From the NCBI GenBank assembly GCA_902799245.1, contig CADBZY010000008.1:1-64000 (forward strand): 64,000 bases of DNA. Direction: 5' to 3'. The DNA comes from an uncultured Ruminococcus sp. Lineage in GTDB: Bacteria > Bacillota > Clostridia > Oscillospirales > Acutalibacteraceae. The notes under the pieces were generated by a model that did not search any database, was not told where the DNA came from, and saw only the letters and a list, made by a program, of their open reading frames with translations. The first letter of the stretch is position 1. Each line of letters begins with the position of its first letter. Position numbers and translations under genes: made by a program. This document shows positions 26,011-35,510 of this stretch, one piece after another.

Positions 26011-28653
26011 ATGAAGAATATCGTGGCTCTGTTTGTTTCCGTACTACTGATTGTAACAGCGTGCGCTGCTTGCTCGGACAAATCCAAGCAGAGAGGAGAC
26101 GCGGGCACAATTTCTGCCGAGAGCTTTGGCGCGGACGGCTCAGATACAAAGGACGACAGGTTAGCTTTGCAGGATGCCTTCAATTATGCCCGCGACAATG
26201 CGACCGCCGATTCTCCCGTTACCGTTACATTAAGCGACGGAGTCTTTTATTTAGAGCAGGCTTTGATCATTTATTCCCATACGAGATTTGAGTTAAGCGC
26301 CGGCGCTGTCTTGGTATATACCGGACAGGAAGGTCTGATGGTTTTTGGCGGCGCGACAAAGAACAGCTACGACGCGGTTACGGATGTCGTGATCAGCGGC
26401 GGCGTCTGGCGTGGAAACGCTTCTGTTACCGGTGCGCATACCGAGCCGATCGGATTCCACAGCGCAAGCAATATCACTCTGCGCGGACTTTCTATGCAGG
26501 ATTCATCCGATCATTTCGTCATGCTTACGGGAGTAAGTGGCGCCACTGTATCAGACTGCACGTTTAAAGATCATTTTCCTATCAGTGACATTTCCCAGTC
26601 CTCCAAGGAGGCACTTCACATAGATTTTCTTCCGCTCAAAGGGGGCGGTCTGCTTCCCTCAGAAAACATAACCGTAAAAAATTGCCGCTTCGACAATGTG
26701 GCCAGCGGCATTGGAACCCATCACTACGGTTTTGGAAAGCAGGAGAAGTATATTTCGGTGCAAAGCTGCACCTTTCAGAATCTGCAGTACAACTGCATTA
26801 ACGCTTACAGCATGGTGAATCTTTCTGTCAGCGGCTGCACAGCAGACAATTGCCCTGTGTTCCTTTGGTGCTGTTCCACGGAATGCAAATTGAATGCCAA
26901 TGTTGTTCGCGACTGCGGAGAGAAATGCATTTCCATCAACGAAAACAGTACGGCATGGCTCAGGAATAATCAGCTCAGCCATATCGGCACAGGGACAGGC
27001 AATGCTACGGCGGTGCTTGTCGGTGATTCCTCCTGTGTGATAGTGAACAATGCCATATCGGATGTCGACGGAAGAGGCATCAGGATTAAGGGCGGAAATT
27101 CCATGTCTGCGGTAAGGGGCAACAAGATTTCAAACGCCGCGACACAGGGAATTTTTCTGCTTGACACCAAGGCGGTTGTCGAAAAGAATGAGGTCGAAAA
27201 CTGTCAGGGAATATGGTCGGAATCATCTGAAACATGTATCATCGACAACAAGACCCAAAACTGCTTATACGGGATAATGCATCACGGCGGAAATTCACGC
27301 ATCAGCGGAAATACCGTGATCGGTTCCCGAAAAACAGGGATTCATATTACTGATAAAGAGGACAGCGACAGCAGCGCTGTTATCGAAAATAACGTTATTA
27401 CTGGTTCCGGCGAAGATGATGTGCGCATAGGAAAAAACTGCGTTAACTGTGTTGTCAGGGACAACAATCCGGGAGATAAATTCAGGATTTCTTATTCAAA
27501 GCGATCGGACATTGTTGCGCTTTGCAACGGAAAGTCTCCTTTGCCTGCCACTCCGTTTGTGAACTGCCAATTGACAGGCAATAGAGCGAGACTCAGCTGG
27601 CAGAGAGCGGAAGGCGCGCGAGAATACGTCATTTATAACTACGATTATGTGAACAACAAACTCAGCAAGCTTGCTGTGACACGTAATCAGTATTACGATA
27701 TAGAGAATCTTCCAGACGACAGCATTGGTCAATACCTTGTGGTGAGCCGAAGCGCCGGAGGCGTGGAGAGCTTTTACACATTCACAACCAATGCGGTGGA
27801 GGTCGCTACCGGTTTGGCGGCGGAAAATGCCGTGCTGCTTTATTCACAGGATGTTGTTTCGGTTAAGCCGGGAAAGAACGCCATATTTAAGGTAAGAGCA
27901 TCAGGTAGCGGGCTTAATTACCGATGGGAGTTAAGAAGGCAGGATTCATCTGAATGGACAGCCTGGAAGGGAATGGAATCTTCGATGATTTCGGCGACTG
28001 CCGAAGAATCTTGGAACGGAATGCAGGCGCGGTGCGCTGTAACTGACAGCAGCGGCAACACGGTTTATTCCTCTCCGACGCAGGTTGAACTGACAGGCGA
28101 ATCCGAAATAGTGATGCAGTCGGTTGACGTCGCGGCCTTTAAGGACGAACCGATGTCATTGAGCGTTGCTGTCAGGGAAGACGATTCCCAAATCCGGTGG
28201 TATTTCAGAAAGGCCGGTCAAAATACATGGACGGTTTGGAAGGGACATCATCAGACAACGGTATCCACCGTAGCAACCGACGAATGGGACGGGGCACAGG
28301 TGCGCTGCGAAATTATCGGCAAAGACGGCAAAAATTCCTATTCTGAACCCATAAACGTTTCGGTTCGGACAAAGCTGAGAATAATTACCCAGCCGTCCGA
28401 CAAGAATCTGATTTCCGCAGAAGATACGTCGTTTACCATAAAAGCCATGGGAGAAGGAAATCTGAGCTATCAGTGGTACTACAGAAAGGCCGGGTCGGAG
28501 GAATGGAACATATGGTGGGGTCACGATACGGCTACTACCTATGCGACAGCGAATGATTCATGGCAGGGAATGCAGATTAAGTGTGTCATTGCCGATGAGT
28601 CGGGAGCTACTGTCGAATCGAGAACTGTCAATATCAGCATATACGAATACTAA
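26011..28653 (+). CDS. Beta-helix lipoprotein with three C-terminal Ig-like repeats
   Basis: An 880-residue exported lipoprotein: signal peptide with lipobox VTAC (Cys18), then a pectate-lyase-type N-terminus (FGADGSDTKDD-R-L-ALQDA) and a right-handed parallel beta-helix to about residue 500 with repeated N-x-I/V turns. A fibronectin-like stretch (about 505-605) leads to three repeats of about 85 residues (roughly 610-880), each with a Y/R-W-Y motif, W-x-x-W-K/W-G, and a W-x-G-M/A-Q-x-x-C end. It probably binds or cuts a polysaccharide at the cell surface. GGGGGAA precedes the ATG. Confidence 0.85.
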   Translation: MKNIVALFVSVLLIVTACAACSDKSKQRGDAGTISAESFGADGSDTKDDRLALQDAFNYARDNATADSPVTVTLSDGVFYLEQALIIYSHTRFELSAGAVLVYTGQEGLMVFGGATKNSYDAVTDVVISGGVWRGNASVTGAHTEPIGFHSASNITLRGLSMQDSSDHFVMLTGVSGATVSDCTFKDHFPISDISQSSKEALHIDFLPLKGGGLLPSENITVKNCRFDNVASGIGTHHYGFGKQEKYISVQSCTFQNLQYNCINAYSMVNLSVSGCTADNCPVFLWCCSTECKLNANVVRDCGEKCISINENSTAWLRNNQLSHIGTGTGNATAVLVGDSSCVIVNNAISDVDGRGIRIKGGNSMSAVRGNKISNAATQGIFLLDTKAVVEKNEVENCQGIWSESSETCIIDNKTQNCLYGIMHHGGNSRISGNTVIGSRKTGIHITDKEDSDSSAVIENNVITGSGEDDVRIGKNCVNCVVRDNNPGDKFRISYSKRSDIVALCNGKSPLPATPFVNCQLTGNRARLSWQRAEGAREYVIYNYDYVNNKLSKLAVTRNQYYDIENLPDDSIGQYLVVSRSAGGVESFYTFTTNAVEVATGLAAENAVLLYSQDVVSVKPGKNAIFKVRASGSGLNYRWELRRQDSSEWTAWKGMESSMISATAEESWNGMQARCAVTDSSGNTVYSSPTQVELTGESEIVMQSVDVAAFKDEPMSLSVAVREDDSQIRWYFRKAGQNTWTVWKGHHQTTVSTVATDEWDGAQVRCEIIGKDGKNSYSEPINVSVRTKLRIITQPSDKNLISAEDTSFTIKAMGEGNLSYQWYYRKAGSEEWNIWWGHDTATTYATANDSWQGMQIKCVIADESGATVESRTVNISIYEY

Positions 28654-28673
28654 GTCATGGAGGCATTATCACT

Positions 28674-29414
28674 ATGAATATAGGTGTTATTTTTGCGGGC
28701 GGCGTCGGAAGCCGTATGCACAGCAAGGACGTCCCGAAGCAGTTTCTTGAGATACACAATAAACCGATCATTATTCACACGCTGGAATACTTTGAGCACA
28801 ACGATGAAATTGACGCGGTTGTCATCTCTTGTGTCGGCGAGTGGATTCCTCATCTTGAAAAGTTGCTTTACCAATATCGCATAGAAAAGGTCAAGCGCGT
28901 AGTCAGAGGGGGCGCTACAGGACAGCTATCCATCTACAACGGTCTTCAGGCCGCCAAAGAGGTTGCCGCAGGACAGAAAGCGATCGTACTGATACACGAT
29001 GGAGTCCGTCCGCTGATAAGTGAGAAACTGCTTTCCGATAATATTGCCAGTGTCAAGAAATATGGTTCCGCAATTACTTCCGGCATCGTCAAAGAAACGA
29101 TTGTTGTGATTGGCGATGACGGTATGGTGGAGCAGGTGCCGTCCAGAGATAAATCGAGGGTTGCCAAGGCGCCGCAGAGCTTCCTGCTGGATGATATTCT
29201 CTCCGCTCACGAAAGGGCTATGAGCGAAGGCATTGATAATTCCATTGATTCCTGTACATTAATGCAGTCATACGGATATAAACTGCATATGGTAGACGGC
29301 CCGTATGAAAATATCAAGATTACCACACCCGACGATTTTTATACCATGCGAGCAATACTTGACGCACGCGAGAATGAACAGATCTACGGACTGGGCAGTT
29401 TGGGAAAGGATTGA
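28674..29414 (+). CDS. IspD/TarI-type cytidylyltransferase
   Basis: A 246-residue nucleotidyltransferase: N-terminal VIFAGGVGSRMHSKDVPKQF (CTP-binding G-rich loop with the Lys of PKQF), IHDGVRPL near residue 105 and the C-terminal ITTPDDF. The family includes IspD (isoprenoid MEP pathway) and TarI (CDP-ribitol). Its position inside a locus with a TagF-like polymerase and LicD favours a TarI-like role in making CDP-ribitol or a similar alditol, but TarJ is not evident nearby. GGAGG lies 10 bases before the ATG. Confidence 0.88.
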   Translation: MNIGVIFAGGVGSRMHSKDVPKQFLEIHNKPIIIHTLEYFEHNDEIDAVVISCVGEWIPHLEKLLYQYRIEKVKRVVRGGATGQLSIYNGLQAAKEVAAGQKAIVLIHDGVRPLISEKLLSDNIASVKKYGSAITSGIVKETIVVIGDDGMVEQVPSRDKSRVAKAPQSFLLDDILSAHERAMSEGIDNSIDSCTLMQSYGYKLHMVDGPYENIKITTPDDFYTMRAILDARENEQIYGLGSLGKD

Positions 29415-29476
29415 CTTTTCTGTTCGGGCAGTCCGTGTTACTGGTTTCGTAATCTAAAAATGTCAGGAAGTATCAA

Positions 29477-30979
29477 ATGAAGAAACAGAAATCAATCAAA
29501 AAGAATTTTATCTATAACACGTTTCTGACGATGACAAACTTTATATTCCCGCTTATCACATTTCCTTATGTGTCGAGAATACTGATGCCGTCGGGAACAG
29601 GCAAAGTTTCATTTGCCGTATCACTTATTTCATACTTTACCATGCTGTCACAGCTTGGTATGCCTACTTACGGTATACGGACATGTTCAAAAGTCAGAAA
29701 CAACCGCAAGGAGCTGACCCGCACTGTACATGAGCTTCTCTGCATTAATCTGATCATGTGCGTTGTGTCGTATATTCTGCTTGGTCTTGCGCTGATATTT
29801 GTTCCCGCTCTTTCGGATGACAGACTGCTTTACATTATCGTAAGCTTTACCATACTGCTGACATCCATTGGCATGGAGTGGCTTTATAAAGCGCTTGAAC
29901 AGTACCGTTACATTGCCATTCGTTCCATCGTATTTAAATTTATTGCACTCTTGGCAATGTTCCTGCTTGTTCATGAGCAGGAGGATTACATCATTTACGG
30001 CTTTATTTCCATTTTTGCCGCTTCTGCGTCCAATATTTTCAATTTTATCAATGTCCGGAAATATATCGATCTGAAGCGCGTTGGAAATTATCATGTCAAG
30101 CGTCACTTAAGACCGCTGGCTATATTCTTTGCCATGTCATGCGCTACCACCATTTATACGCATATGGATACACTGATGCTTGGATTTATGCTTACAAAGG
30201 CCGACGTAGGCTTTTATAATGCGGCGGTGAGAATAAAGAGCCTGCTGTTGAGCATCGTCACCTCACTCGGCGCGGTTCTGCTGCCGAGGTCATCCTTCCT
30301 GATTCAGACAAAGCAATGGTCCAAATTCCGCACCGTCAGCAGAAAGGCTCTGGATTTTGTTTTCATCATCTCATCGGCTCTGATGCTCTATTTTATCCTC
30401 TATGCAAAATACGGAATATGGCTGCTCTCCGGCGGTTATTATTCCCCTTCCATCATTCCGATGAAGATCATCATGCCAACGCTGCTTTTCATAGGCGTTA
30501 CCAATATTACAGGCATTCAGATTATGGTTCCTCTGGGAAAGGAAAAATCGGTACTTCTTTCTGAAATTGTGGGTATGGTGATAAACCTTATTATCAACGC
30601 TTTGCTGATCCCTCAGATGAAATCGACAGGAGCGGCGATAGGTACTCTTGCGGCGGAATTTGCGGTGCTCATCGTGCAGTATTTTGCTATGAAGAGCGAA
30701 ATACTGCACGATGCCTTCCGGGCGGTATCTTATTGGAAGATTGCGCTTGGTCTTGCTGCCGGAACGCTGTGTTCTGTCTGGATCATGTATCTTGAACTCA
30801 GCAACTTCTTCACGCTGGCATTTACCACGCTGCTTTTCTTTGGAGCATATGCCGCAGTACTTCTCGTAACCCATGAGTGGCTCATGTGCGATCTTGTGGG
30901 ACAACTGCTTGCTAAGATTAGCAAATTATTTAATAAATACATCAAAAAAAATGCAGCCTTAAAAACCCGGGAGGAGTGA
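29477..30979 (+). CDS. Polysaccharide flippase, Wzx/MATE-like
   Basis: A 500-residue protein with about 12-14 membrane helices. The N-terminus (KKNFIYNTFLTMTNFIFPLI, then TFPYVSRIL and GTGKVSFA) is typical of oligosaccharide flippases. It is predicted to flip undecaprenyl-linked repeat units to the outer face. AGGAAG precedes the ATG by six bases, and the stop is five bases before the polymerase start. The pairing with the next gene indicates a Wzx/Wzy-type assembly route. Confidence 0.93.
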   Translation: MKKQKSIKKNFIYNTFLTMTNFIFPLITFPYVSRILMPSGTGKVSFAVSLISYFTMLSQLGMPTYGIRTCSKVRNNRKELTRTVHELLCINLIMCVVSYILLGLALIFVPALSDDRLLYIIVSFTILLTSIGMEWLYKALEQYRYIAIRSIVFKFIALLAMFLLVHEQEDYIIYGFISIFAASASNIFNFINVRKYIDLKRVGNYHVKRHLRPLAIFFAMSCATTIYTHMDTLMLGFMLTKADVGFYNAAVRIKSLLLSIVTSLGAVLLPRSSFLIQTKQWSKFRTVSRKALDFVFIISSALMLYFILYAKYGIWLLSGGYYSPSIIPMKIIMPTLLFIGVTNITGIQIMVPLGKEKSVLLSEIVGMVINLIINALLIPQMKSTGAAIGTLAAEFAVLIVQYFAMKSEILHDAFRAVSYWKIALGLAAGTLCSVWIMYLELSNFFTLAFTTLLFFGAYAAVLLVTHEWLMCDLVGQLLAKISKLFNKYIKKNAALKTREE

Positions 30980-30983
30980 TCCG

Positions 30984-32204
30984 ATGAGTGAAAGAAAGCT
31001 GGTAATCAAATTTTCGGCTCCGATGGCTGCCGTATATCTGCTTGCGGTAACGTTGGTGTTTGAAATGCGTTCGGTCTGGACAGCTATGCCAAAATACAGC
31101 AGAATAAACGATCTGCTGCTGATGGCGCTGGTCGGTGCGACGGTCGTATATGTCATTTTCAGGAAGCATTACACGAAGCATTTTATCAACGGAATCATTA
31201 CCACTGCGGCGCTGTGCGCGTATCTGTTTTTGTATTATTTCTATGACGAATACAAATCGGATGCTTTCCCGAAGATGGTGCTGAGAATATGCACCATCTG
31301 CCTGCTGTGTTTTGCCATGAGGGAAGAACACAAGCAGAAGCTGTATGAGATCATTGAGAATATCATTCTGGTCATTGCAGTTGTTTCGCTGGCATTCTGG
31401 TTTGTTGGTTCCATTCTCGGTCTCATACAGCCCAGCGGCATAGAATATACCATTTGGTCGTCCACTGACGGTTCTGAGGTTCCCATCAACAATTACTACC
31501 ACCTCTATTTTGAGACGCAGTACCAGCGCTTTTTTGACACTGTGTTTATGCGAAACAGCGCCATATTTACCGAAGCACCGATGTGCAGCTTTATGTTTTG
31601 CTTTGCTTTTCTTGTTGAGCTTTTCAAGAAAAAGGAATACAATGTAAAAATCTGCATATTGCTGCTTGTTTCCATTGTCACCTGTATTTCCACAACCGGA
31701 TATGTCGTTGCGATTATCGCTATCTTCCTGAAATATCTCATATCAAATACGGGAAAGCATACGGTTTCGTCTGTGCTTAAGCTGGCCATTGCTCCTATTG
31801 TACTGATCATCATCGTTCTGGTGATGGAATACGTCTTTGAATCAAAGCTCCAGACCACATCGGGATCGCTCAGAGTGGACGATTTTGTAGCGGGCTTCAA
31901 GGCGTGGATGCTTCATCCGATCATGGGCAACGGATACGGCAACAGTAATTCTTACGTATACATGATGAGCACCTTCAGAATAGACAGAAAGGGCTTTTCC
32001 AATTCTCTCATGCAGATTCTGGCTTACGGAGGCCTTTATCTCTTCGCACCCTATGCCGGTTCGTTCGGTTTAGGAGCGTACAGATACGTCAAAAAGGCGG
32101 ACTGGAATAATTTAGTGTTTATCTGTCTGTTTATGGTCATGTTTATCTTTACGATAACTTCATTCCAGATGCTTCCTCTGTTTGTTTTCTTTGCCCTTCT
32201 GTGA
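30984..32204 (+). CDS. Wzy-like polysaccharide polymerase
   Basis: A 406-residue protein with about 10-12 membrane helices and one large extracytoplasmic loop in the middle (about 150-200). Sequence is poorly conserved, as usual for Wzy/O-antigen ligase proteins; the loop region ending HPIMGNGYGNSNSY matches the G-x-G-x-G-x-N pattern of that superfamily. Position directly after the flippase supports polymerisation of repeat units outside the membrane. GGGAGG lies nine bases upstream of the ATG. Confidence 0.8.
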   Translation: MSERKLVIKFSAPMAAVYLLAVTLVFEMRSVWTAMPKYSRINDLLLMALVGATVVYVIFRKHYTKHFINGIITTAALCAYLFLYYFYDEYKSDAFPKMVLRICTICLLCFAMREEHKQKLYEIIENIILVIAVVSLAFWFVGSILGLIQPSGIEYTIWSSTDGSEVPINNYYHLYFETQYQRFFDTVFMRNSAIFTEAPMCSFMFCFAFLVELFKKKEYNVKICILLLVSIVTCISTTGYVVAIIAIFLKYLISNTGKHTVSSVLKLAIAPIVLIIIVLVMEYVFESKLQTTSGSLRVDDFVAGFKAWMLHPIMGNGYGNSNSYVYMMSTFRIDRKGFSNSLMQILAYGGLYLFAPYAGSFGLGAYRYVKKADWNNLVFICLFMVMFIFTITSFQMLPLFVFFALL

Positions 32205-32213
32205 TATATATAT

Positions 32214-33260
32214 ATGGAAAAAAAGATCATCAATGAATATGAATCAATGAGAGTCGTGCTGACGGTTCTGGTTATTATCAGTCACTGTCAGTACTACAGG
32301 ATACTCACTCCCTACGGCGGAGTTGACTTTCTGTTTTCGGGAAGTAATGGATTGATTGCATTCCGGCTGCTCAATCTGGTATGGAAAATGATTTATGCTT
32401 TCCATATGGCGGCGTTTATCGCGCTGAGCGGCGCGCTGTTTCGCAGAAGCTATGAGCGCAGACCGGGTCTTTCGCTCCGCTCTCTGGCTGTTTCAAAGGC
32501 AAAACGTCTGCTGATACCCTTCGCGGTTGTCACGTTTCTTTATGTATTTCCTTTAAAATTAGCTTCGGGATATTGGTCTTCGTCTTCCAATCTGGCGGCA
32601 GACGTGACGGTCGGTCAGTTCCTGTTGCAGGGCAACACGCATCTGTGGTTCTTGCCGACGCTCTTCTTCGCGTTCATTGCAGTTTATCTGCTTAAAAAGC
32701 TGCGGTTGCCGGATCCGGCTATCTTTGCCTTGTTGCTTGCCGCCCATATGGTCAGCGGTTTTATTCCCGTAAACGCTGTGAGCTATGTCTTTGAGTATAC
32801 AGTTTGGTTCTTTACCGGGTATATTTTTGAAGAGTACAGGGAAAAAGTCAACATTTCTAATAACAAAAGAAATGTTTTGATCGCAGCTGTCTTGTTTCTG
32901 GCGGTTTTTGCCGCAAACAGGCGATTTGGCACAAAACTCGTTCGCATTCCGTCTGGGGTCATTCTTTCTTTGCTCGGAATGTATATCGTTTATGTGCTGT
33001 CTTATTGGCTCTCGGATACAAAGTTTTGCAGTACATGGCTTTATAAGGGACTTTTGAGAAATTCATTCGGCTTGTACCTGTATTCCGATCCGATTAATTA
33101 TGTGTTGCTTGCGATAAGTGCGACTTGCTTTGGAAACTTTGCATTTACAACAAACGTGGGAGTAGTCATAATGTTCCTACTTCGTTTTGCGGTGACGCTG
33201 ACAGGAGCCTACAGAGTGAGCGAATCCATTAGAAAGATTAGAATTAAATACTTAGTTTGA
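32214..33260 (+). CDS. Acyltransferase 3 family membrane protein
   Basis: A 348-residue protein with about ten membrane helices. The opening (YESMRVVLTVLVIISHCQYY, with the conserved His) and AFIALSGALF-R-R-S are typical of acyltransferase 3 enzymes, which O-acetylate or succinylate surface sugars using acyl-CoA. No clear ribosome binding site precedes the ATG; a TATATATATATGG stretch lies there instead, so it may depend on coupling to the upstream polymerase gene nine bases away. Confidence 0.85.
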   Translation: MEKKIINEYESMRVVLTVLVIISHCQYYRILTPYGGVDFLFSGSNGLIAFRLLNLVWKMIYAFHMAAFIALSGALFRRSYERRPGLSLRSLAVSKAKRLLIPFAVVTFLYVFPLKLASGYWSSSSNLAADVTVGQFLLQGNTHLWFLPTLFFAFIAVYLLKKLRLPDPAIFALLLAAHMVSGFIPVNAVSYVFEYTVWFFTGYIFEEYREKVNISNNKRNVLIAAVLFLAVFAANRRFGTKLVRIPSGVILSLLGMYIVYVLSYWLSDTKFCSTWLYKGLLRNSFGLYLYSDPINYVLLAISATCFGNFAFTTNVGVVIMFLLRFAVTLTGAYRVSESIRKIRIKYLV

Positions 33261-33278
33261 AATGGAAAAGGTGATTTA

Positions 33279-34394
33279 ATGATGTATGATTATCTTGTGG
33301 TCGGTTCCGGACTTTTCGGTGCTGTATTTGCTCACGAAGCCAAAGCGAACGGCAAATCGGTTCTGGTAATTGACAAGCGTCCGAACGTCGCCGGCAATGT
33401 TTACACAGAAAATGTGGAAGGCATCAATGTTCATGTGTACGGCGCGCACATTTTCCACACCAACGACAAGCGCGTATGGGATTACATAACCCAGTTTGCG
33501 GAGTTCAACCGCTTCACCAATTCACCGGTTGCCAATTACAAAGGGGAGCTTTATTCGCTGCCCTTCAATATGTACACCTTCAACAAGATGTGGGGTGTGG
33601 TGACGCCGGAAGAAGCCGAGGCGAAGATCAATGAGCAGCGCGGCGAGATTACAGGCACGCCACGCAATTTGGAGGAGCAGGCGATCTCGCTGGTGGGACG
33701 AGATATTTTCGAGAAGCTCATCAAGGGCTATACCGAGAAGCAGTGGGGAAGAGATTGCAAGGAGCTTCCTTCCTTCATCATCAAGCGGCTGCCTGTCAGA
33801 CTGACATTCGACAACAACTACTTCAACGCGCTCTATCAGGGCATTCCGGTAGGCGGATACACCAAGATGGTGGAAAATCTCCTGGACGGCATAGAAGTCC
33901 GGCTGAACACCGATTACCTTGCTAACAAGGCGGAGTTTGACGCGCTTGCAAAAAAGGTAGTCTACACAGGCCCCATTGACGCCTACTTCGGTTATCGGCT
34001 GGGTTATCTGGAATACCGCAGCGTGCGCTTTGAGAATGAACTGCTTGACAAGCCGAATTTCCAGGGCAACGCGGCTGTCAACTACACCGACCGCGAGACC
34101 CCGTGGACGAGGATCATTGAGCACAAGTGGTTTGAATTCGGCAAGGACGCGCAGGGCAACGATCTTCCCAAGACGGTCATCAGCCGTGAATACAGTTCCG
34201 AGTGGAAGCCGGGCGACGAGCCGTATTATCCTGTCAACGACGAGAAGAACGGGCAGCTCTATGAGCAGTACAGACAGCTTGCCGAGAAGGAGAGCAACAT
34301 TATCTTCGGCGGCAGATTGGGACAGTACAAATACTTTGATATGGATCAGGTCATTGCCGAGGCGTTGAAGTGCTGCGACAGTGAGCTTATGTGA
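33279..34394 (+). CDS. glf: UDP-galactopyranose mutase
   Basis: A 371-residue flavoenzyme that interconverts UDP-galactopyranose and UDP-galactofuranose. Visible: the dinucleotide-binding loop VVGSGLFGAVFAHEA, NVEGINVHVYGAHIFHTND near residue 50, the conserved YTEKQWG near 150 and GGRLGQYKYFDMDQVI at the end. Length matches bacterial Glf. It implies galactofuranose in the polymer made by this locus. AAGGTGA lies before ATG; two adjacent ATGs allow a one-codon difference. Confidence 0.97.
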   Translation: MMYDYLVVGSGLFGAVFAHEAKANGKSVLVIDKRPNVAGNVYTENVEGINVHVYGAHIFHTNDKRVWDYITQFAEFNRFTNSPVANYKGELYSLPFNMYTFNKMWGVVTPEEAEAKINEQRGEITGTPRNLEEQAISLVGRDIFEKLIKGYTEKQWGRDCKELPSFIIKRLPVRLTFDNNYFNALYQGIPVGGYTKMVENLLDGIEVRLNTDYLANKAEFDALAKKVVYTGPIDAYFGYRLGYLEYRSVRFENELLDKPNFQGNAAVNYTDRETPWTRIIEHKWFEFGKDAQGNDLPKTVISREYSSEWKPGDEPYYPVNDEKNGQLYEQYRQLAEKESNIIFGGRLGQYKYFDMDQVIAEALKCCDSELM

Positions 34395-34424
34395 AAAATA
34401 ATTCAGATTACGGAGGAATGAAAA

Positions 34425-35429
34425 ATGATCGACTTCAAACAATTTGAAGGCACAACGGTGCTTGTCACCGGTGCGGCGGGACTGATCGGATGCACTCTGA
34501 TTAAGAAGATGTTCGACTGGAATGAGCAGGCGGAAACACCCATTTCTGTGATCGGTATGGAATTCAGCGAGGAACGCGCAAAGGCAGTGCTCGGCGAATA
34601 TGTTGAGAAGGGACTCAAGCTCATCATCGCCGATGTGCGCGACGTCAAGCCGGAGAATATCGGTGTGGATTACATCATTCACGCCGCCAGCATGACTGCC
34701 AGCAAGGCATTCATTGAAACGCCTGTTGAAACGGTGATGATTTCGGTGGACGGCACCATCAAAATGCTGGAATTTGCCAAGGCAAATGCGGTCAAGGGCT
34801 TTGTGTATCTTTCCAGCATGGAGGTCTACGGCACACCCGATACAGATGAGAAGATCAACGAGGAACATCCCACCAACCTCAACGCGATGGCAGTCCGCTC
34901 ATGCTACCCCGAGAGCAAGAGAATGTGCGAGAGCCTCTGCGCCTCCTATGCTTCGGAGTACGGCGTGCCGGCGAAGGTTGTCCGTCTGACACAGACCTTC
35001 GGCCCCGGAGTGGCGTATAACGACGGCAGAGTGTTCGCGGAATTTGCCCGCTGTGCCATCGAGGGAAGAAACATCGTGCTCAACACCAAGGGCGAAACCA
35101 AGCGCAATTACCTCTACACGGAGGACGCGGCCAACGCGCTCTTTACCGTGCTTGCCAAGGGTGTTCCGGGCGAAGCCTACAACGCGGCCAATGAGGAAAC
35201 CTACTGCACCATCTACGAGATGGCTTGCCTTGTGGCAAAGGAATGTGCCGGAGGCAAGATTGAAGTCGAGGTCAGAGAACGCGCCGACGCCGCAAAACTC
35301 GGTTACGCTCCTACACTTCACATGAATCTCGATGCGTCAAAGCTCCGTTCACTCGGCTGGGAGCCGCAGGTGGGATTTGTCGATATGTACAAGAACACGA
35401 TTCAGGCCATGTCCGACTCGCTCAAATAA
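34425..35429 (+). CDS. NAD-dependent sugar-nucleotide epimerase/dehydratase
   Basis: A 334-residue extended short-chain dehydrogenase: VLVTGAAGLIG near residue 10 (cofactor loop), IIHAAS, LSSMEVYG and the catalytic Y-x3-K in CYPESKRMCE near 160. Family members include UDP-glucuronate decarboxylases and 4-epimerases; the exact reaction cannot be fixed from motifs. It is the last gene of the rightward polysaccharide operon and presumably supplies a precursor. GGAGGAATG lies before the start. A convergent terminator follows. Confidence 0.9.
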   Translation: MIDFKQFEGTTVLVTGAAGLIGCTLIKKMFDWNEQAETPISVIGMEFSEERAKAVLGEYVEKGLKLIIADVRDVKPENIGVDYIIHAASMTASKAFIETPVETVMISVDGTIKMLEFAKANAVKGFVYLSSMEVYGTPDTDEKINEEHPTNLNAMAVRSCYPESKRMCESLCASYASEYGVPAKVVRLTQTFGPGVAYNDGRVFAEFARCAIEGRNIVLNTKGETKRNYLYTEDAANALFTVLAKGVPGEAYNAANEETYCTIYEMACLVAKECAGGKIEVEVRERADAAKLGYAPTLHMNLDASKLRSLGWEPQVGFVDMYKNTIQAMSDSLK

Positions 35430-35451
35430 GTCTTTAAAAATCATAATCAGC

Positions 35452-35493
35452 AAAAATACCGCTCCCTCATTTTTCAAAAGGAACGGTATTTTT
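35452..35493 (+). terminator. Bidirectional terminator at the end of the polysaccharide locus
   Basis: AAAAATACCG-TCC pairs with GGA-CGGTATTTTT (one mismatch). A/T runs at both ends serve the convergent rightward epimerase and leftward DHHW genes. Confidence 0.85.
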
Positions 35494-35510
35494 GTTGTGC
35501 CTTTAAAGAA

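Noticed and set aside
33522-34868. 448-codon open frame antisense to glf and the epimerase gene
   Set aside because: It spans two well-supported genes on the other strand and looks like a GC-phase shadow.
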